A DNA stretch of 64,000 nt, from the NCBI RefSeq assembly GCF_029338375.1, contig NZ_CP119805.1:248001-312000 (forward strand), given 5' to 3'. Made by a program: the position numbers and the translations under genes. The notes beneath the pieces are model-generated. The model searched no databases and had not been told where the DNA came from. It was given only the letters and a program-made list of their open reading frames with translations. Shown in pieces: positions 17,901 through 25,620 of this stretch. Every line of letters begins with the position of its first letter. Position 1 is the first letter of the stretch. The stretch comes from Halorussus lipolyticus (GTDB lineage Archaea; Halobacteriota; Halobacteria; Halobacteriales; Haladaptataceae).

Positions 17901-19712
17901 GCCGGCGGACTGGTCGAACCCACTCGGCCCGCGACGGTCAACGGCGACGAGATAGCCAGCGTCACGGTCGGCGCGTGCCCGACGCCGACCACGACGACCA
18001 CCACGGAAACGACCACGACGACCGAGACGACGACTACCACGACGACGGAAACCACGACCACACCGACCACCACGACTACCGAGGAACCGACCACCACCAC
18101 GACAGAAACGCCGACCACGACCACCACCGAGACGCCGACGACCACGACCACCACCGAGACGCCGACGACCACGACCACCACCACGACTGAAACGCCGACC
18201 ACGACCACACCGACCCCCACGACGACACCGGCGACGACTACCACGACCGAAACGCCGCCAACGACGACTGAGACGACCACCACGCTCGAAATCACGACGA
18301 CGACCGAGACGACAACGACGACAGAAAAACCGACGACGACCACCACGACCGAGACGACGACTACCGGAGTTACCACGACAGAGACGACGACGCCAACACC
18401 GACGACGACCACGACCACTACAATCGAGGCACCGCCGACGACCACCACGACCACCACGACCACGACCACCGAGGAGCCAGCCCCCGCTGGGATAAACGTC
18501 GCCGCGGCGAGCGACGAGTGCGAGGCCCTGACGCTGACGAACGAGGACGGTCGGGCGGTCCGGGTGACCGTCGCGGGACCGGACGGCTTCGAGGAGACGG
18601 TGACGCTACCGCCCGGCCAGTCGAGGACGCTGGACGACCTCGCGCCCGGCGAGTACGTCGTCACGCCGGTCACGGAGGACGTGGCGATAAACGGCTCCGA
18701 GTCGGCCGCGGTCGGCGTGGCGGACTGCCCGGAAGTGGCAGACGAGACGACAACGACCACGGCGACGACGACCATCACGGCGACGACCACGACTACTGCA
18801 GAACCGACTACCACGACGACCGAAGAACCGACCACCACGACAACGACGACACCGGAACCAACCACTACGACAACTACCACGACCGAAGAACCGACGACGA
18901 CAACTACCACGACCGAAGAACCGACGACGACAACCACCACGACTACAGAGGAACCAACGACAACCACGACGACAACGACGGAGACGACCACGACCACCAC
19001 AGAGACCACAACCACGACCACGACAACTACCACCACGACCACCACCACGACGACCACTGAAACGACGACTACGACGACCACTACAACTACCTCCACGACT
19101 ACGACAACTACGACGACTACCACGACAACCACAACGACCACCACGACAACCACCACGATTCCCGCGCCCGAGGTCACGCCGAGGCCGGTCGCCGGATTCC
19201 CGCAGTGTAGCGACAACCTCGGTCTCGAACGGGCGGTGGGCCTGACCTACGAGGACGGCGCGTTCACCAGCGAGAACGCGACCCGCGTCGGACCGAACAC
19301 CTTCGAGTTCACCGTCGCGGGCGAAACCTTCGAGATGGAACTGGTGAACGTAGCGCGCAACGGGGCGGGCGAACCCGTCTCGGTGACGTTCGACTCGTCG
19401 CTCCGGGTTGACGCCGCCATCGTCTACGGCGGACCGGGCGCGAACGTCTACGCCTTCCCCGAGACCGTCACCGAGCGCGCCGAACTCCGCGCGCCGGACA
19501 ACCCCGGCGGCAACCCCTTCCCCATCGATCAGTTGGCGTTCTGCTACGACCCGGCGACGCCCAACCGCCAGCAGAGCGCCTCGAGCGACGGGATTCCGGT
19601 CCTCGGGAGCGTTGGTCTCGGAGGAGCGGCGGGCCTCCTCGCTGGCGAGGCCGCGACGGCGACGGTGGGGCTAGCGGCCGCGGGGATACTGGCGGTGCGA
19701 CGACGACGATAG
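14940..19712 (+). CDS. Giant Thr-rich FG-GAP cell-surface protein
   Basis: Protein of 1590 residues. Basic start then hydrophobic signal/anchor (ALVFAWLLVASSIVGASG). Residues about 140-587 hold about seven FG-GAP repeats of the VGDVNNDGHADLLVGAP type with Asp/Asn calcium-binding loops, an integrin-like propeller. Three copies of a Cys-bounded domain follow (about 627-704, 712-797, 815-895), then two copies of a different domain with a PGQS turn (about 927-1014 and 1180-1267), separated by Thr tracts, and a final Cys-containing domain (about 1414-1541). The end is hydrophobic with an RRRR tail but no PGF motif. The Thr tracts are likely O-glycosylation zones. Probable role: adhesion or S-layer-spanning stalk (inference). 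Confidence 0.9.
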   Translation: MTPGEGGDLRRRRDALVFAWLLVASSIVGASGMPLASAGPPVGGPEQVDGPANADGPPPAPDANSPSAPGSDGASGPDAPSASSSPPAGASDEGNIEQSNSNRKDSSSNSGNAERNEDQGQTDPATRCGRGAIPRGPAGSGNLSDADAELTGAASNDRAGWATDVGDVNNDGHADLLVGAPSNDSAGEDSGSAYLFYGPVNRSEVELSEANVTFRARSPGEHAGFSVELGDLNDDGYADIVVGAPLADVNGPNSGAAYVVYGGGNLPETVRLKFATATLLGAAAGDRAGWSLATMPNASNGSAGLLVGAPQHDGVAPDSGAAYLTYMPRVGTFGLGNANVTYLGAGRRDYAGSSVAALDANNDSTSDVLIGARGNDSVAEDAGAVYLSYGPQLSGTSLLVNAPVTFRGAGEGDQAGFAVADAGDLNSDGRDDVAIGAPFHDVPAEDAGSAYVQYGGDIPRVVNLSTEADAALPGEEGGDLAGWSLAGAGDVNDDTYGDLLVGAPFNNSTAPNAGAAYLLYGSQIAERHSLSGAHAKFSGETEGDLAGYALSGGDVNNDSATDLLVGAPFTDGSTNTGSAYVVNGDCPQKPETATETTTTTTDTPTETPTETPTTTETTTTATPTPEPLRIRVAFDCRKVTVAAEQYTRVVLTFRDGDTQTFRSIYSGVNTFSGTGANDGEVVTQVKVFNGPDRFEVRRNDVSGCEPATPEPEEPFVPRIFFVSCEKAVVQADQFRVVRLTFADGASQTFRGDYANRAQFVGTGDNQGKVLKSVTVRGPDGDTVTRRNPSFEACAEPDTTTTTTTTTTTTTETPRPLEPRYDFDCAKVAVDAHRYDSVTLVFEDGDRQTFRGTFTSRNVFFGTGDNRGEVIRQVVVRRGGDVARQSNPDFEECVERETTTTTTTTLDLPTTTTTTATTTTTTTEEPGPPPNARAASPACERLRLTNPTTERITFTVTGESGLTEVVILNPGQSETFGIPPGTYRVQAKAGGLVEPTRPATVNGDEIASVTVGACPTPTTTTTTETTTTTETTTTTTTETTTTPTTTTTEEPTTTTTETPTTTTTETPTTTTTTETPTTTTTTTTETPTTTTPTPTTTPATTTTTETPPTTTETTTTLEITTTTETTTTTEKPTTTTTTETTTTGVTTTETTTPTPTTTTTTTIEAPPTTTTTTTTTTTEEPAPAGINVAAASDECEALTLTNEDGRAVRVTVAGPDGFEETVTLPPGQSRTLDDLAPGEYVVTPVTEDVAINGSESAAVGVADCPEVADETTTTTATTTITATTTTTAEPTTTTTEEPTTTTTTTPEPTTTTTTTTEEPTTTTTTTEEPTTTTTTTTEEPTTTTTTTTETTTTTTETTTTTTTTTTTTTTTTTTETTTTTTTTTTSTTTTTTTTTTTTTTTTTTTTTIPAPEVTPRPVAGFPQCSDNLGLERAVGLTYEDGAFTSENATRVGPNTFEFTVAGETFEMELVNVARNGAGEPVSVTFDSSLRVDAAIVYGGPGANVYAFPETVTERAELRAPDNPGGNPFPIDQLAFCYDPATPNRQQSASSDGIPVLGSVGLGGAAGLLAGEAATATVGLAAAGILAVRRRR

Positions 19713-19842
19713 CGCGTAGAGGATTGCGTTTAGTTTCTTTAGCAATGTTTTTGTTTTCTAAGGAATTGAGTAGTTGTCTTTCAGCGAGCGAGGGAAACCC
19801 GGACTTGCACCGCTGTCGCGCTCGGTGCGCCAGTCAACAAGA

Positions 19843-19958
19843 ATGCGCTTGGCCGACCGACCGCCAGCAGACGCTCGGTTACTCAGCCCATCGGGCGGGA
19901 TGAAGGGGCCGGTCGCTCGCGGTCACGCGAGCGACCGGGGGCTTCAACAAACGTTCAC
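19843..19958 (+). repeat. Dispersed structured element family I, copy B (short form)
   Basis: Sits in the gap 19713-20111, which has no supported gene. It has the upstream module (GCTTGGCCGACCGACC, then CCAGCAGACGCTCGG), the outer stem GAAG/CTTC, the GGG/GGG internal loop and a stem ending in GGTCGCTCGC/GCGAGCGACC closed by loop GGTCAC, then the 3' flank AAACGTTCAC shared with copy A. The whole inner part of the longer copies is missing, so this is either a deletion derivative or a minimal form. The rest of the gap is AT-rich near 19730-19775 and otherwise featureless. Confidence 0.65.
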
Positions 19959-20111
19959 AGCCCCAGTTACTGTCGAGACTGAGGAGGTGCGAAGTGACCG
20001 GGCGGAGTTTGAGAAACCGTTATTTCCGTCCTCGTCTCGCGGTTCGCGCCGAGGTTCACGATTACAGCAACCGAGCAACCCCGAAACGAGGACTCGAATC
20101 CCGAGAATCAG

Positions 20112-20537
20112 CTAAATCGAGGCTTCGGCGTCTCGAATCAGCCTGCGGACGTGGCCCAGCGAGTAGGAGACGCCGTACTCGCGCTCGATGAGTTCCCGAA
20201 CGAGTTCGGGCGTCCACGAGGTGGCCTCGAAGCCGTAGGCCTCCGGCGAGTCGGCGATGGCGTCGAACACCGACCGGCGCTCGGCGTCATCCAGTTCCGA
20301 GGGCCTGCCGGGACGCTCGTCGTCCTCGACGGCCTCGGACAGCGGTTTCTCGGCGATACGGTCCAGCCAGTAGTACAGCGTCGATTCGGGCACGTCGTAT
20401 CGGTCCGAAAGCGTCGAAACCGGCACGCCGTCCTTGTAGGCGATAGCCACCATCAGACGCTTGGTCGCCTTCGAACTCTCGGCCGCGTCGAGTTGCTCCT
20501 GCAGTGCTGAGAGCGGGACGCCGTCGAGCTTGTCCAT
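20112..20537 (-). CDS. Orphan helix-turn-helix protein related to IS630-type transposase N terminus
   Basis: Protein of 141 residues. Two helix-turn-helix units: KATKRLMVAIAYKDGVPVSTLSDRYDVPESTLYYWL and, after a PGRP linker, a winged segment ending EREYGVSYSLGHVRRLIRD. This is the DNA-binding half of IS630-type transposases, but no DDE catalytic domain follows and no inverted repeats flank it. Stand-alone versions are common in haloarchaea and are probably domesticated regulators. Divergent from the enolase-family gene with an 87-bp gap, so it may control it (inference). Confidence 0.75.
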   Translation of the reverse strand: MDKLDGVPLSALQEQLDAAESSKATKRLMVAIAYKDGVPVSTLSDRYDVPESTLYYWLDRIAEKPLSEAVEDDERPGRPSELDDAERRSVFDAIADSPEAYGFEATSWTPELVRELIEREYGVSYSLGHVRRLIRDAEASI

Positions 20538-20624
20538 CGCTCTGAATTTTCAGATTTCCGGGTTTTAACTCTTGCGAGATTAAGTCCCGGAGGGTTTAGT
20601 CGGTCGGCCGCGTACCCCGCCAGC

Positions 20625-21773
20625 ATGGAACTCACCGACTACGAGTTGTTCGAGGTGCCTCCGAGATGGCTGTTCCTGCGCCTCGAAACCAGCGACGGGA
20701 CCGTCGGGTGGGGCGAACCGGTCGTGGAGGGCCGCGCCCACACCGTCCGCGCCGGCGTCGAGGAGCTACTGGACGACTACCTGCTGGGCGAAAATCCCCT
20801 CCGAATCGAGGACCACTGGCAGACGCTCTACCGCGGCGGATTCTACCGAGGAGGACCGGTCCTGATGTCGGCCATCGCGGGCATCGACCAAGCCCTCTGG
20901 GACATCAAGGGCAAGCACTTCGGCGCGCCGGTGTACGAACTGCTGGGCGGGAAAGCGCGGGACCGAATCCGGGTCTACCAGTGGATAGGCGGTGACCGGC
21001 CCGCAGACGTTGGAAACGCGGCCCGAGAAAAGGTCGAAGCCGGATTCACCGCGCTCAAGATGAACGCCACGTCGGAGATGGAGCGCGTCGAGTCGCCCGC
21101 CAAAATTCGGGCGGCCGAGGAGCGCCTCGCCGAGGTCCGCGAGGCGGTCGGCCCGGAAATCGACATCGGCGTGGACTTCCACGGCCGGGTCGCCAAGCCG
21201 ATGGCCAAGCGACTCGCCAAGGCCCTCGAACCCTACGAACCGATGTTCATCGAGGAGCCGGTTCTGCCGGAACACAACGACGCGCTCCCCGAAATCGCAG
21301 GCCACACTACCACGCCTATCGCCACGGGGGAACGGATGTTCTCCCGGTGGGACTTCAAGGAGGTGCTGGAATCGGGCGCGGTGGACGTGATTCAACCCGA
21401 CCTGAGCCACGCCGGGGGGATTACGGAGGTCAAGAAAATCGCCTCGATGGCCGAAGCCTACGACGTGGCGCTGGCACCCCACTGCCCGCTCGGACCTATC
21501 GCGCTGGCCTCCTGCGTGCAGGTCGATGCCTGCACCCCCAACGCCCTGATTCAGGAGCAGAGTCTAGACATTCACTACAACCAGACCAGCGACGTGTTGG
21601 ACTATCTGGCGGACTCCTCGGTCGGCGCATACGATTCGGGCTACGTCGAACTCCCCGACGCGCCGGGCCTCGGCGTGGAAATCGACGAGGAGGTGGTCCG
21701 CGAGCGCGCGGGCGAAGTAAATTGGCACAACCCCGTCTGGCGACACGACGACGGGAGCGTCGCGGAGTGGTGA
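20625..21773 (+). CDS. Enolase-superfamily sugar acid dehydratase, galactonate dehydratase-like
   Basis: Mandelate racemase/muconate lactonizing family protein, 382 residues, as expected for the group. Metal ligands are visible in DIGVDFHGR, FIEEPVLPEH and ATGERMFSRW; the catalytic His lies in APHCPLGPIA. The HYNQTSDVLDY segment and overall pattern are those of D-galactonate dehydratase, which makes 2-keto-3-deoxygalactonate. Related gluconate or mannonate dehydratases cannot be excluded. A 114-residue protein gene follows after 2 bp, and a Gfo/Idh-type oxidoreductase is nearby, consistent with sugar-acid metabolism. Confidence 0.85.
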   Translation: MELTDYELFEVPPRWLFLRLETSDGTVGWGEPVVEGRAHTVRAGVEELLDDYLLGENPLRIEDHWQTLYRGGFYRGGPVLMSAIAGIDQALWDIKGKHFGAPVYELLGGKARDRIRVYQWIGGDRPADVGNAAREKVEAGFTALKMNATSEMERVESPAKIRAAEERLAEVREAVGPEIDIGVDFHGRVAKPMAKRLAKALEPYEPMFIEEPVLPEHNDALPEIAGHTTTPIATGERMFSRWDFKEVLESGAVDVIQPDLSHAGGITEVKKIASMAEAYDVALAPHCPLGPIALASCVQVDACTPNALIQEQSLDIHYNQTSDVLDYLADSSVGAYDSGYVELPDAPGLGVEIDEEVVRERAGEVNWHNPVWRHDDGSVAEW

Positions 21774-21775
21774 CG

Positions 21776-22120
21776 ATGGCGGACCCACTCGCCGCGTTTC
21801 CGAACGTCGAGGACGAGACCGACCGGGACCTCGCGGAGCGCCACCAGCGGGCGGTCCGGGACTGGGAGGGCACGGGCGTCGATGGACTGGTCTACGAGTA
21901 CCGGACCCAGTTCCACCGGGACCCACTCGTGACCCAGACCGACGAGGCCTACTACCTCTCGGTCCGGGGCCACGTCTGGGACGAGTTCGGCGAGCGAATG
22001 GGCCTGAGCGACGACGAACTGGCGCGATTGAAGGAGATTCACGCCGAGCAGTTCGCGGCGAGCGTCGGAGAGGAAGCGGACCACGGGAACGACGAACCGA
22101 TGATTCTGACGAAGGAGTGA
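21776..22120 (+). CDS. Conserved hypothetical protein, co-transcribed with dehydratase
   Basis: Protein of 114 residues starting MADPLAAFPNVEDETDRDL. Strongly acidic and helical, with EAYYLSVRGHVWDEFGERMGLSDDELARLKEIHAEQF in the middle. No membrane span, Cys motif or nucleotide motif. Its ATG follows the stop of the enolase-family gene by 2 bp, so the two are surely one transcript. Function not recognised. Confidence 0.75.
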   Translation: MADPLAAFPNVEDETDRDLAERHQRAVRDWEGTGVDGLVYEYRTQFHRDPLVTQTDEAYYLSVRGHVWDEFGERMGLSDDELARLKEIHAEQFAASVGEEADHGNDEPMILTKE

Positions 22121-22129
22121 GAACTCGGC

Positions 22130-23104
22130 TTACTCCGAGACTGCGGTCGTCTCCCCCTTGGAGGCGAAAATCGCGTCCAGCACGCACTGAACTCGATTCG
22201 CCTCGGAGAAGGAGACCAAATCCCCGCCCTCGCCGTCCAATTCTGCGACGAACTCGTCCACGAGCGTCAGGGTGGTCTGGCCTCGAGTGTCGTTCAGGAC
22301 CGCCTCGGCGTCCTCGCCGCGGTTCTCGACCAGTCGGTACCAGTCCAGAAGCGAGAGTTTCGATTCCGACCCGAGGACCGTAATCGAGTTCTCCTCGGAT
22401 TGCTCGTGGTCGGTCACGAGGTCGATGGTGCCGTTGATTGCATCGTCACCGCCGACAGAGAAGTGACCGGCGACGGACTCCTCGTATTTTCCGGGACCGC
22501 GATAGGTGACGTTCGCGCTGACCTCCTCGATGGGGCCGAAAAGCTCCTGCACGCCGAACAGGAAGTGGGTGCCGACCTCCCGAAGCGGCCCGCCCTGCTC
22601 GCGGGATTCGAGCCAATCCACGTCCTGCCACTCGCGGGGCCACCGCGGGAATCGGAAATTGAGGGTGACGCGCTTGGGGTCGCCGATGTCGCCGTCGGCG
22701 ATTCGCTCGCGCATCTCCACGAACCCCGGCGTGTAGCGGAAGGGCAGGTTGATAGCCGTCGTCAGGTCGCTGGACTGGGCCGCTTCAATCATCTCCCGGC
22801 CGCGCTCGGCGTCCTCGGCGATGGGCTTCTCGCAGAGGACGTGCTTGCCAGCGTCGAGCGCCGTGGTAGCGATTTCGTGGTGGTGCTTTGGCGGAACCCC
22901 GACGTACACGATGTCGATACTCTCGTCCCGGACGAGTTCGCGGTAGTCGGTGTAGGCCTCGCAGTCGTACTCGTCGGCGAAGTCGCGGAGTTTGGTCTCG
23001 TCCACGTCGCACGCCGCGCTGACGGCGGTGTCCTCGTGATCGGCGAACGCTTCGGCGAGTCGATTCCCGATGACCCCACAACCGACGATGCCCGCGTCGT
23101 ACAT
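22130..23104 (-). CDS. Gfo/Idh/MocA family oxidoreductase
   Basis: NAD(P)-dependent sugar or cyclitol dehydrogenase, 324 residues. N-terminal Rossmann motif GCGVIGNRLAEAF, the EKP motif in CEKPIAEDAE carrying the catalytic Lys, and the two-domain layout with RYTPGFVEMRERI are typical. Convergent with the plus-strand hypothetical gene, with a 9-bp gap. Possible roles include sugar oxidation feeding the neighbouring sugar-acid dehydratase; the substrate cannot be read from the sequence. Confidence 0.9.
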   Translation of the reverse strand: MYDAGIVGCGVIGNRLAEAFADHEDTAVSAACDVDETKLRDFADEYDCEAYTDYRELVRDESIDIVYVGVPPKHHHEIATTALDAGKHVLCEKPIAEDAERGREMIEAAQSSDLTTAINLPFRYTPGFVEMRERIADGDIGDPKRVTLNFRFPRWPREWQDVDWLESREQGGPLREVGTHFLFGVQELFGPIEEVSANVTYRGPGKYEESVAGHFSVGGDDAINGTIDLVTDHEQSEENSITVLGSESKLSLLDWYRLVENRGEDAEAVLNDTRGQTTLTLVDEFVAELDGEGGDLVSFSEANRVQCVLDAIFASKGETTAVSE

Positions 23105-23298
23105 GCTTTGAGAGATTGGCGGTCGGTATTTGTAGGTGGCGGGTTGGCCGTGGAGAAACGGAGCAAATCGGAGGCCGATACATAAATTTGAATATATTTA
23201 AGAAGTAATTTTGATTCTTTTGGACAGGTTTTTCTTCATTTGACATCCGAGAAACACTATCGGTGAGTCTATATCCCGACTGTTCGTTCGTCCGGCAG

Positions 23299-23685
23299 AT
23301 GGTGTCTTTCGAGTGTGCGACCTGCGGCGCTCGGGTCTCCGAGGAGGTAGCCCTCCTCGAAGACGAGACTCGGCTCTGCGAAGACGGCTACTCCGGCGAG
23401 GGCCGACGGGAGTACCTTCCCGAGGGGTTCTACGTGGTCGGAGCAGAGAGCCACATCTATCCCGGCGTCGGGGGCGATTATCTACTGCATCCGACTGACG
23501 TTCTCACGATGGACCGGATGGAGGCCGTCCCAATCGAGGAGTACACCGACTTCTTCGGCTGTTGCGGACTCAGGGGAAAGGTGCCCAACACCTTCTGCCC
23601 GAACGGGCATCGCTTCGCAACAGAGATTTCCGACCATTGCTCGCGGGTCGTTCAGATTCACCGCGACCGGGTCGAAGTGCGGTAG
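23299..23685 (+). CDS. Cys-rich conserved hypothetical protein
   Basis: Protein of 128 residues from ATG 23299; a GTG at 23263 would add 12. It begins with a FECATCGARVSEE zinc-ribbon-like knuckle and has a second cluster GCCGLRGKVPNTFCPNGH near the C terminus, suggesting one or two metal sites. The middle is aromatic (EGFYVVGAESHIYPGVGG). It is an isolated gene behind an AT-rich region (23105-23298) that could carry promoters both for it and for the divergent oxidoreductase gene. Function not recognised. Confidence 0.65.
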   Translation: MVSFECATCGARVSEEVALLEDETRLCEDGYSGEGRREYLPEGFYVVGAESHIYPGVGGDYLLHPTDVLTMDRMEAVPIEEYTDFFGCCGLRGKVPNTFCPNGHRFATEISDHCSRVVQIHRDRVEVR

Positions 23686-23763
23686 GTTCGTCCGCTCAGA
23701 CCCGACACGGCTTCTCGTCTCGACTTGACTCCCATCCCTCACACCCGAACCATCTCATCACCC

Positions 23764-25620
23764 TCACACCTGAACCTCCTCGACCTCCCCGACTTGAATC
23801 CGCCAGAGGGTCGCGTACCGGCCGTCCCGTGCCAGAAGCTCTTCGTGGGTCCCGCGCTCGACAATCTCGCCGTCGTCAAGCACCAGAATCCGGTCGGCGT
23901 CCCGGACCGTCGAGAGCCGATGGGCGACCACGAACGTCGTCCGGTCGGCGGTCAGTTCGTCCAGATGCTCCTGCACGACCAGTTCGGTCTCGTTGTCAAC
24001 GTGGCTGGTGGCCTCGTCCAGCACCAGCATCGGCGGGTCGCCGACGACTGCCCGCGCGATGGCGAGTCGCTGGCGCTGACCGCCCGAGAGGTTGGTGCCG
24101 CGCTCGCCGACCCGAGTGTCGTAGCCCTCGGGCAGGTCGGTGACGAACTGGTGGGCACCCGCGGTTCTGGCGGCCTCCTCGATTCGCTCGTCTGAGGCCT
24201 CGGGCGCTCCGTAGGCGATGTTCTCGCGGACCGTCCCGTCGAACAGGAAGGCCTCTTGGTTCACGTAGCCGACGGCCTCCCGAAGGCTCTCGGTCGAAAC
24301 CTCCCGCACGTCCCGCCCGTCCACCCGGACCGCACCCGAGTTCACGTCGTAGAATCGCACGAGGAGCTTCACGAGGGTCGATTTCCCGGCACCAGTCGAA
24401 CCCACGAGGCCGACCGTCTCGCCCGGTTCGACGTCGAAGTCGAGACCGTCGAAGACCCGGCGCTCGCTGTCGGGGTAGCCGAATTCGACGTCCTCGAATT
24501 CGACACCAGCGGCGTCGAGTGCGAGGTCGGCGTCCGAAGCGGTCCCGGTGCCTGCGCCGAGATTCCGGCCCGCGTTCGTCAGACCGTCGATTCGCTTGGC
24601 GGCGGCCTTCGAGGACTTGTAGTGGTTCACCACGTCACTCAGGTTCTTCAGCGGGAGCGTGAGCCGTTCCATGTAAAAGAGGAAGGGCACGAGTTGCCCG
24701 GCGGTCAGCGTCCCCGAGAAGAACAGCGGCGGTTCGACCGTAATCCAGTAGATGCCGAGCGCGAGCGTCAGGAGCAACCACGCCCCGGCGACGAGTCGAT
24801 TCAGCGGCGGCTGGCGAACCGAGGTCCGGCGACTCGCCAGTCGCGCCCGGAAGGCGTCGAGCGACGACGACGCGACTCGATTGCGCTCGTAGTCCTCGGC
24901 GGTGAACGACTTGATAACGTCGATACCGCTGATGTTGGTTTCGAGGCGGGCGTTCAGCGCGCCGCGCTCCTCGCGCACCGCGTCCTTGAGCGGTTCGAGT
25001 TTCCCGGAGAACCACAGGTTGAGGCCGGCGATGACGGGGGCCGACAGCAGGACCACGACTGCGAGTTGCCAGTTCAGGGCAGTCATGTAGACCAGCGCGC
25101 TGACCAGCGTGACGGTAATCCAGAGGCCAGCGCCGACGATGACGTTGAAGAACGTGTCGAGGGTGTTCACGTCGTCGTTCAGCACGCTGATGACGTTGCC
25201 GGTCCGACTCCCGTCGAAGAATCCCAAGTCGAGTCGCTGGACAGCGTCGAACTCGCCGACGCGGACCGCGTGGAGGAGTCGCTGGGTGAAGACGGCGAAA
25301 CTGTACTCCGAGACGAACGCCAGCAGGTTCGTCAGCAGGTTCAGGCCGACCAGCAGGCCGGTAATAAACGCCAGCAGGTCGAGCGGCGCGGTCGGAATCC
25401 ACGACTGGGGCAGGAATGGAACCGCGAACGGTTCGCCGTTGAACAGCGCGTCGATGCCGAGACCGATGAGGAACACGTCTGCGAAGCTCAGGAAGGTCGA
25501 GACGACTTCGCAGACCACCGCGACCGCCAGATAGTGGGCGTCGGACCGGCCGTGTCGCCGGACCAGCGCGAGGAGGGGATACTGTCGGTCGGACAGGTCC
25601 CCGAGGGTCTCGTCGGTCAT
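23764..25620 (-). CDS. ABC exporter half-transporter (permease-ATPase), second of a pair
   Basis: Fused membrane and ATPase protein, 618 residues. Six-span exporter domain in the first 330 residues, then an ATPase domain with Walker A GSTGAGKST, signature LSGGQRQR, Walker B MLVLDEATSHVD and H-loop HRLSTV. All catalytic residues look intact. Its start overlaps the stop of the other half-transporter by 4 bp (25617-25620), so they probably form a heterodimer. The exported compound is unknown; multidrug or lipid export is usual for the family. Confidence 0.93.
   Translation of the reverse strand: MTDETLGDLSDRQYPLLALVRRHGRSDAHYLAVAVVCEVVSTFLSFADVFLIGLGIDALFNGEPFAVPFLPQSWIPTAPLDLLAFITGLLVGLNLLTNLLAFVSEYSFAVFTQRLLHAVRVGEFDAVQRLDLGFFDGSRTGNVISVLNDDVNTLDTFFNVIVGAGLWITVTLVSALVYMTALNWQLAVVVLLSAPVIAGLNLWFSGKLEPLKDAVREERGALNARLETNISGIDVIKSFTAEDYERNRVASSSLDAFRARLASRRTSVRQPPLNRLVAGAWLLLTLALGIYWITVEPPLFFSGTLTAGQLVPFLFYMERLTLPLKNLSDVVNHYKSSKAAAKRIDGLTNAGRNLGAGTGTASDADLALDAAGVEFEDVEFGYPDSERRVFDGLDFDVEPGETVGLVGSTGAGKSTLVKLLVRFYDVNSGAVRVDGRDVREVSTESLREAVGYVNQEAFLFDGTVRENIAYGAPEASDERIEEAARTAGAHQFVTDLPEGYDTRVGERGTNLSGGQRQRLAIARAVVGDPPMLVLDEATSHVDNETELVVQEHLDELTADRTTFVVAHRLSTVRDADRILVLDDGEIVERGTHEELLARDGRYATLWRIQVGEVEEVQV

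Noticed and set aside
17882..19216. Long minus-strand reading frame rich in Val opposite the Thr tracts
   Set aside because: It is the reverse of the ACC/ACG/ACT Thr codons; codon bias and composition are artefacts of the real gene on the plus strand.
20040..20110. tRNA-like sequence with GGACTCGAATCCCGAG
   Set aside because: A T-arm-like stretch only; no acceptor stem, D-arm or anticodon arm can be assembled around it.
20112..20537. Intact IS630-type insertion sequence
   Set aside because: Only the DNA-binding half is present, with no DDE domain, terminal inverted repeats or target duplication.
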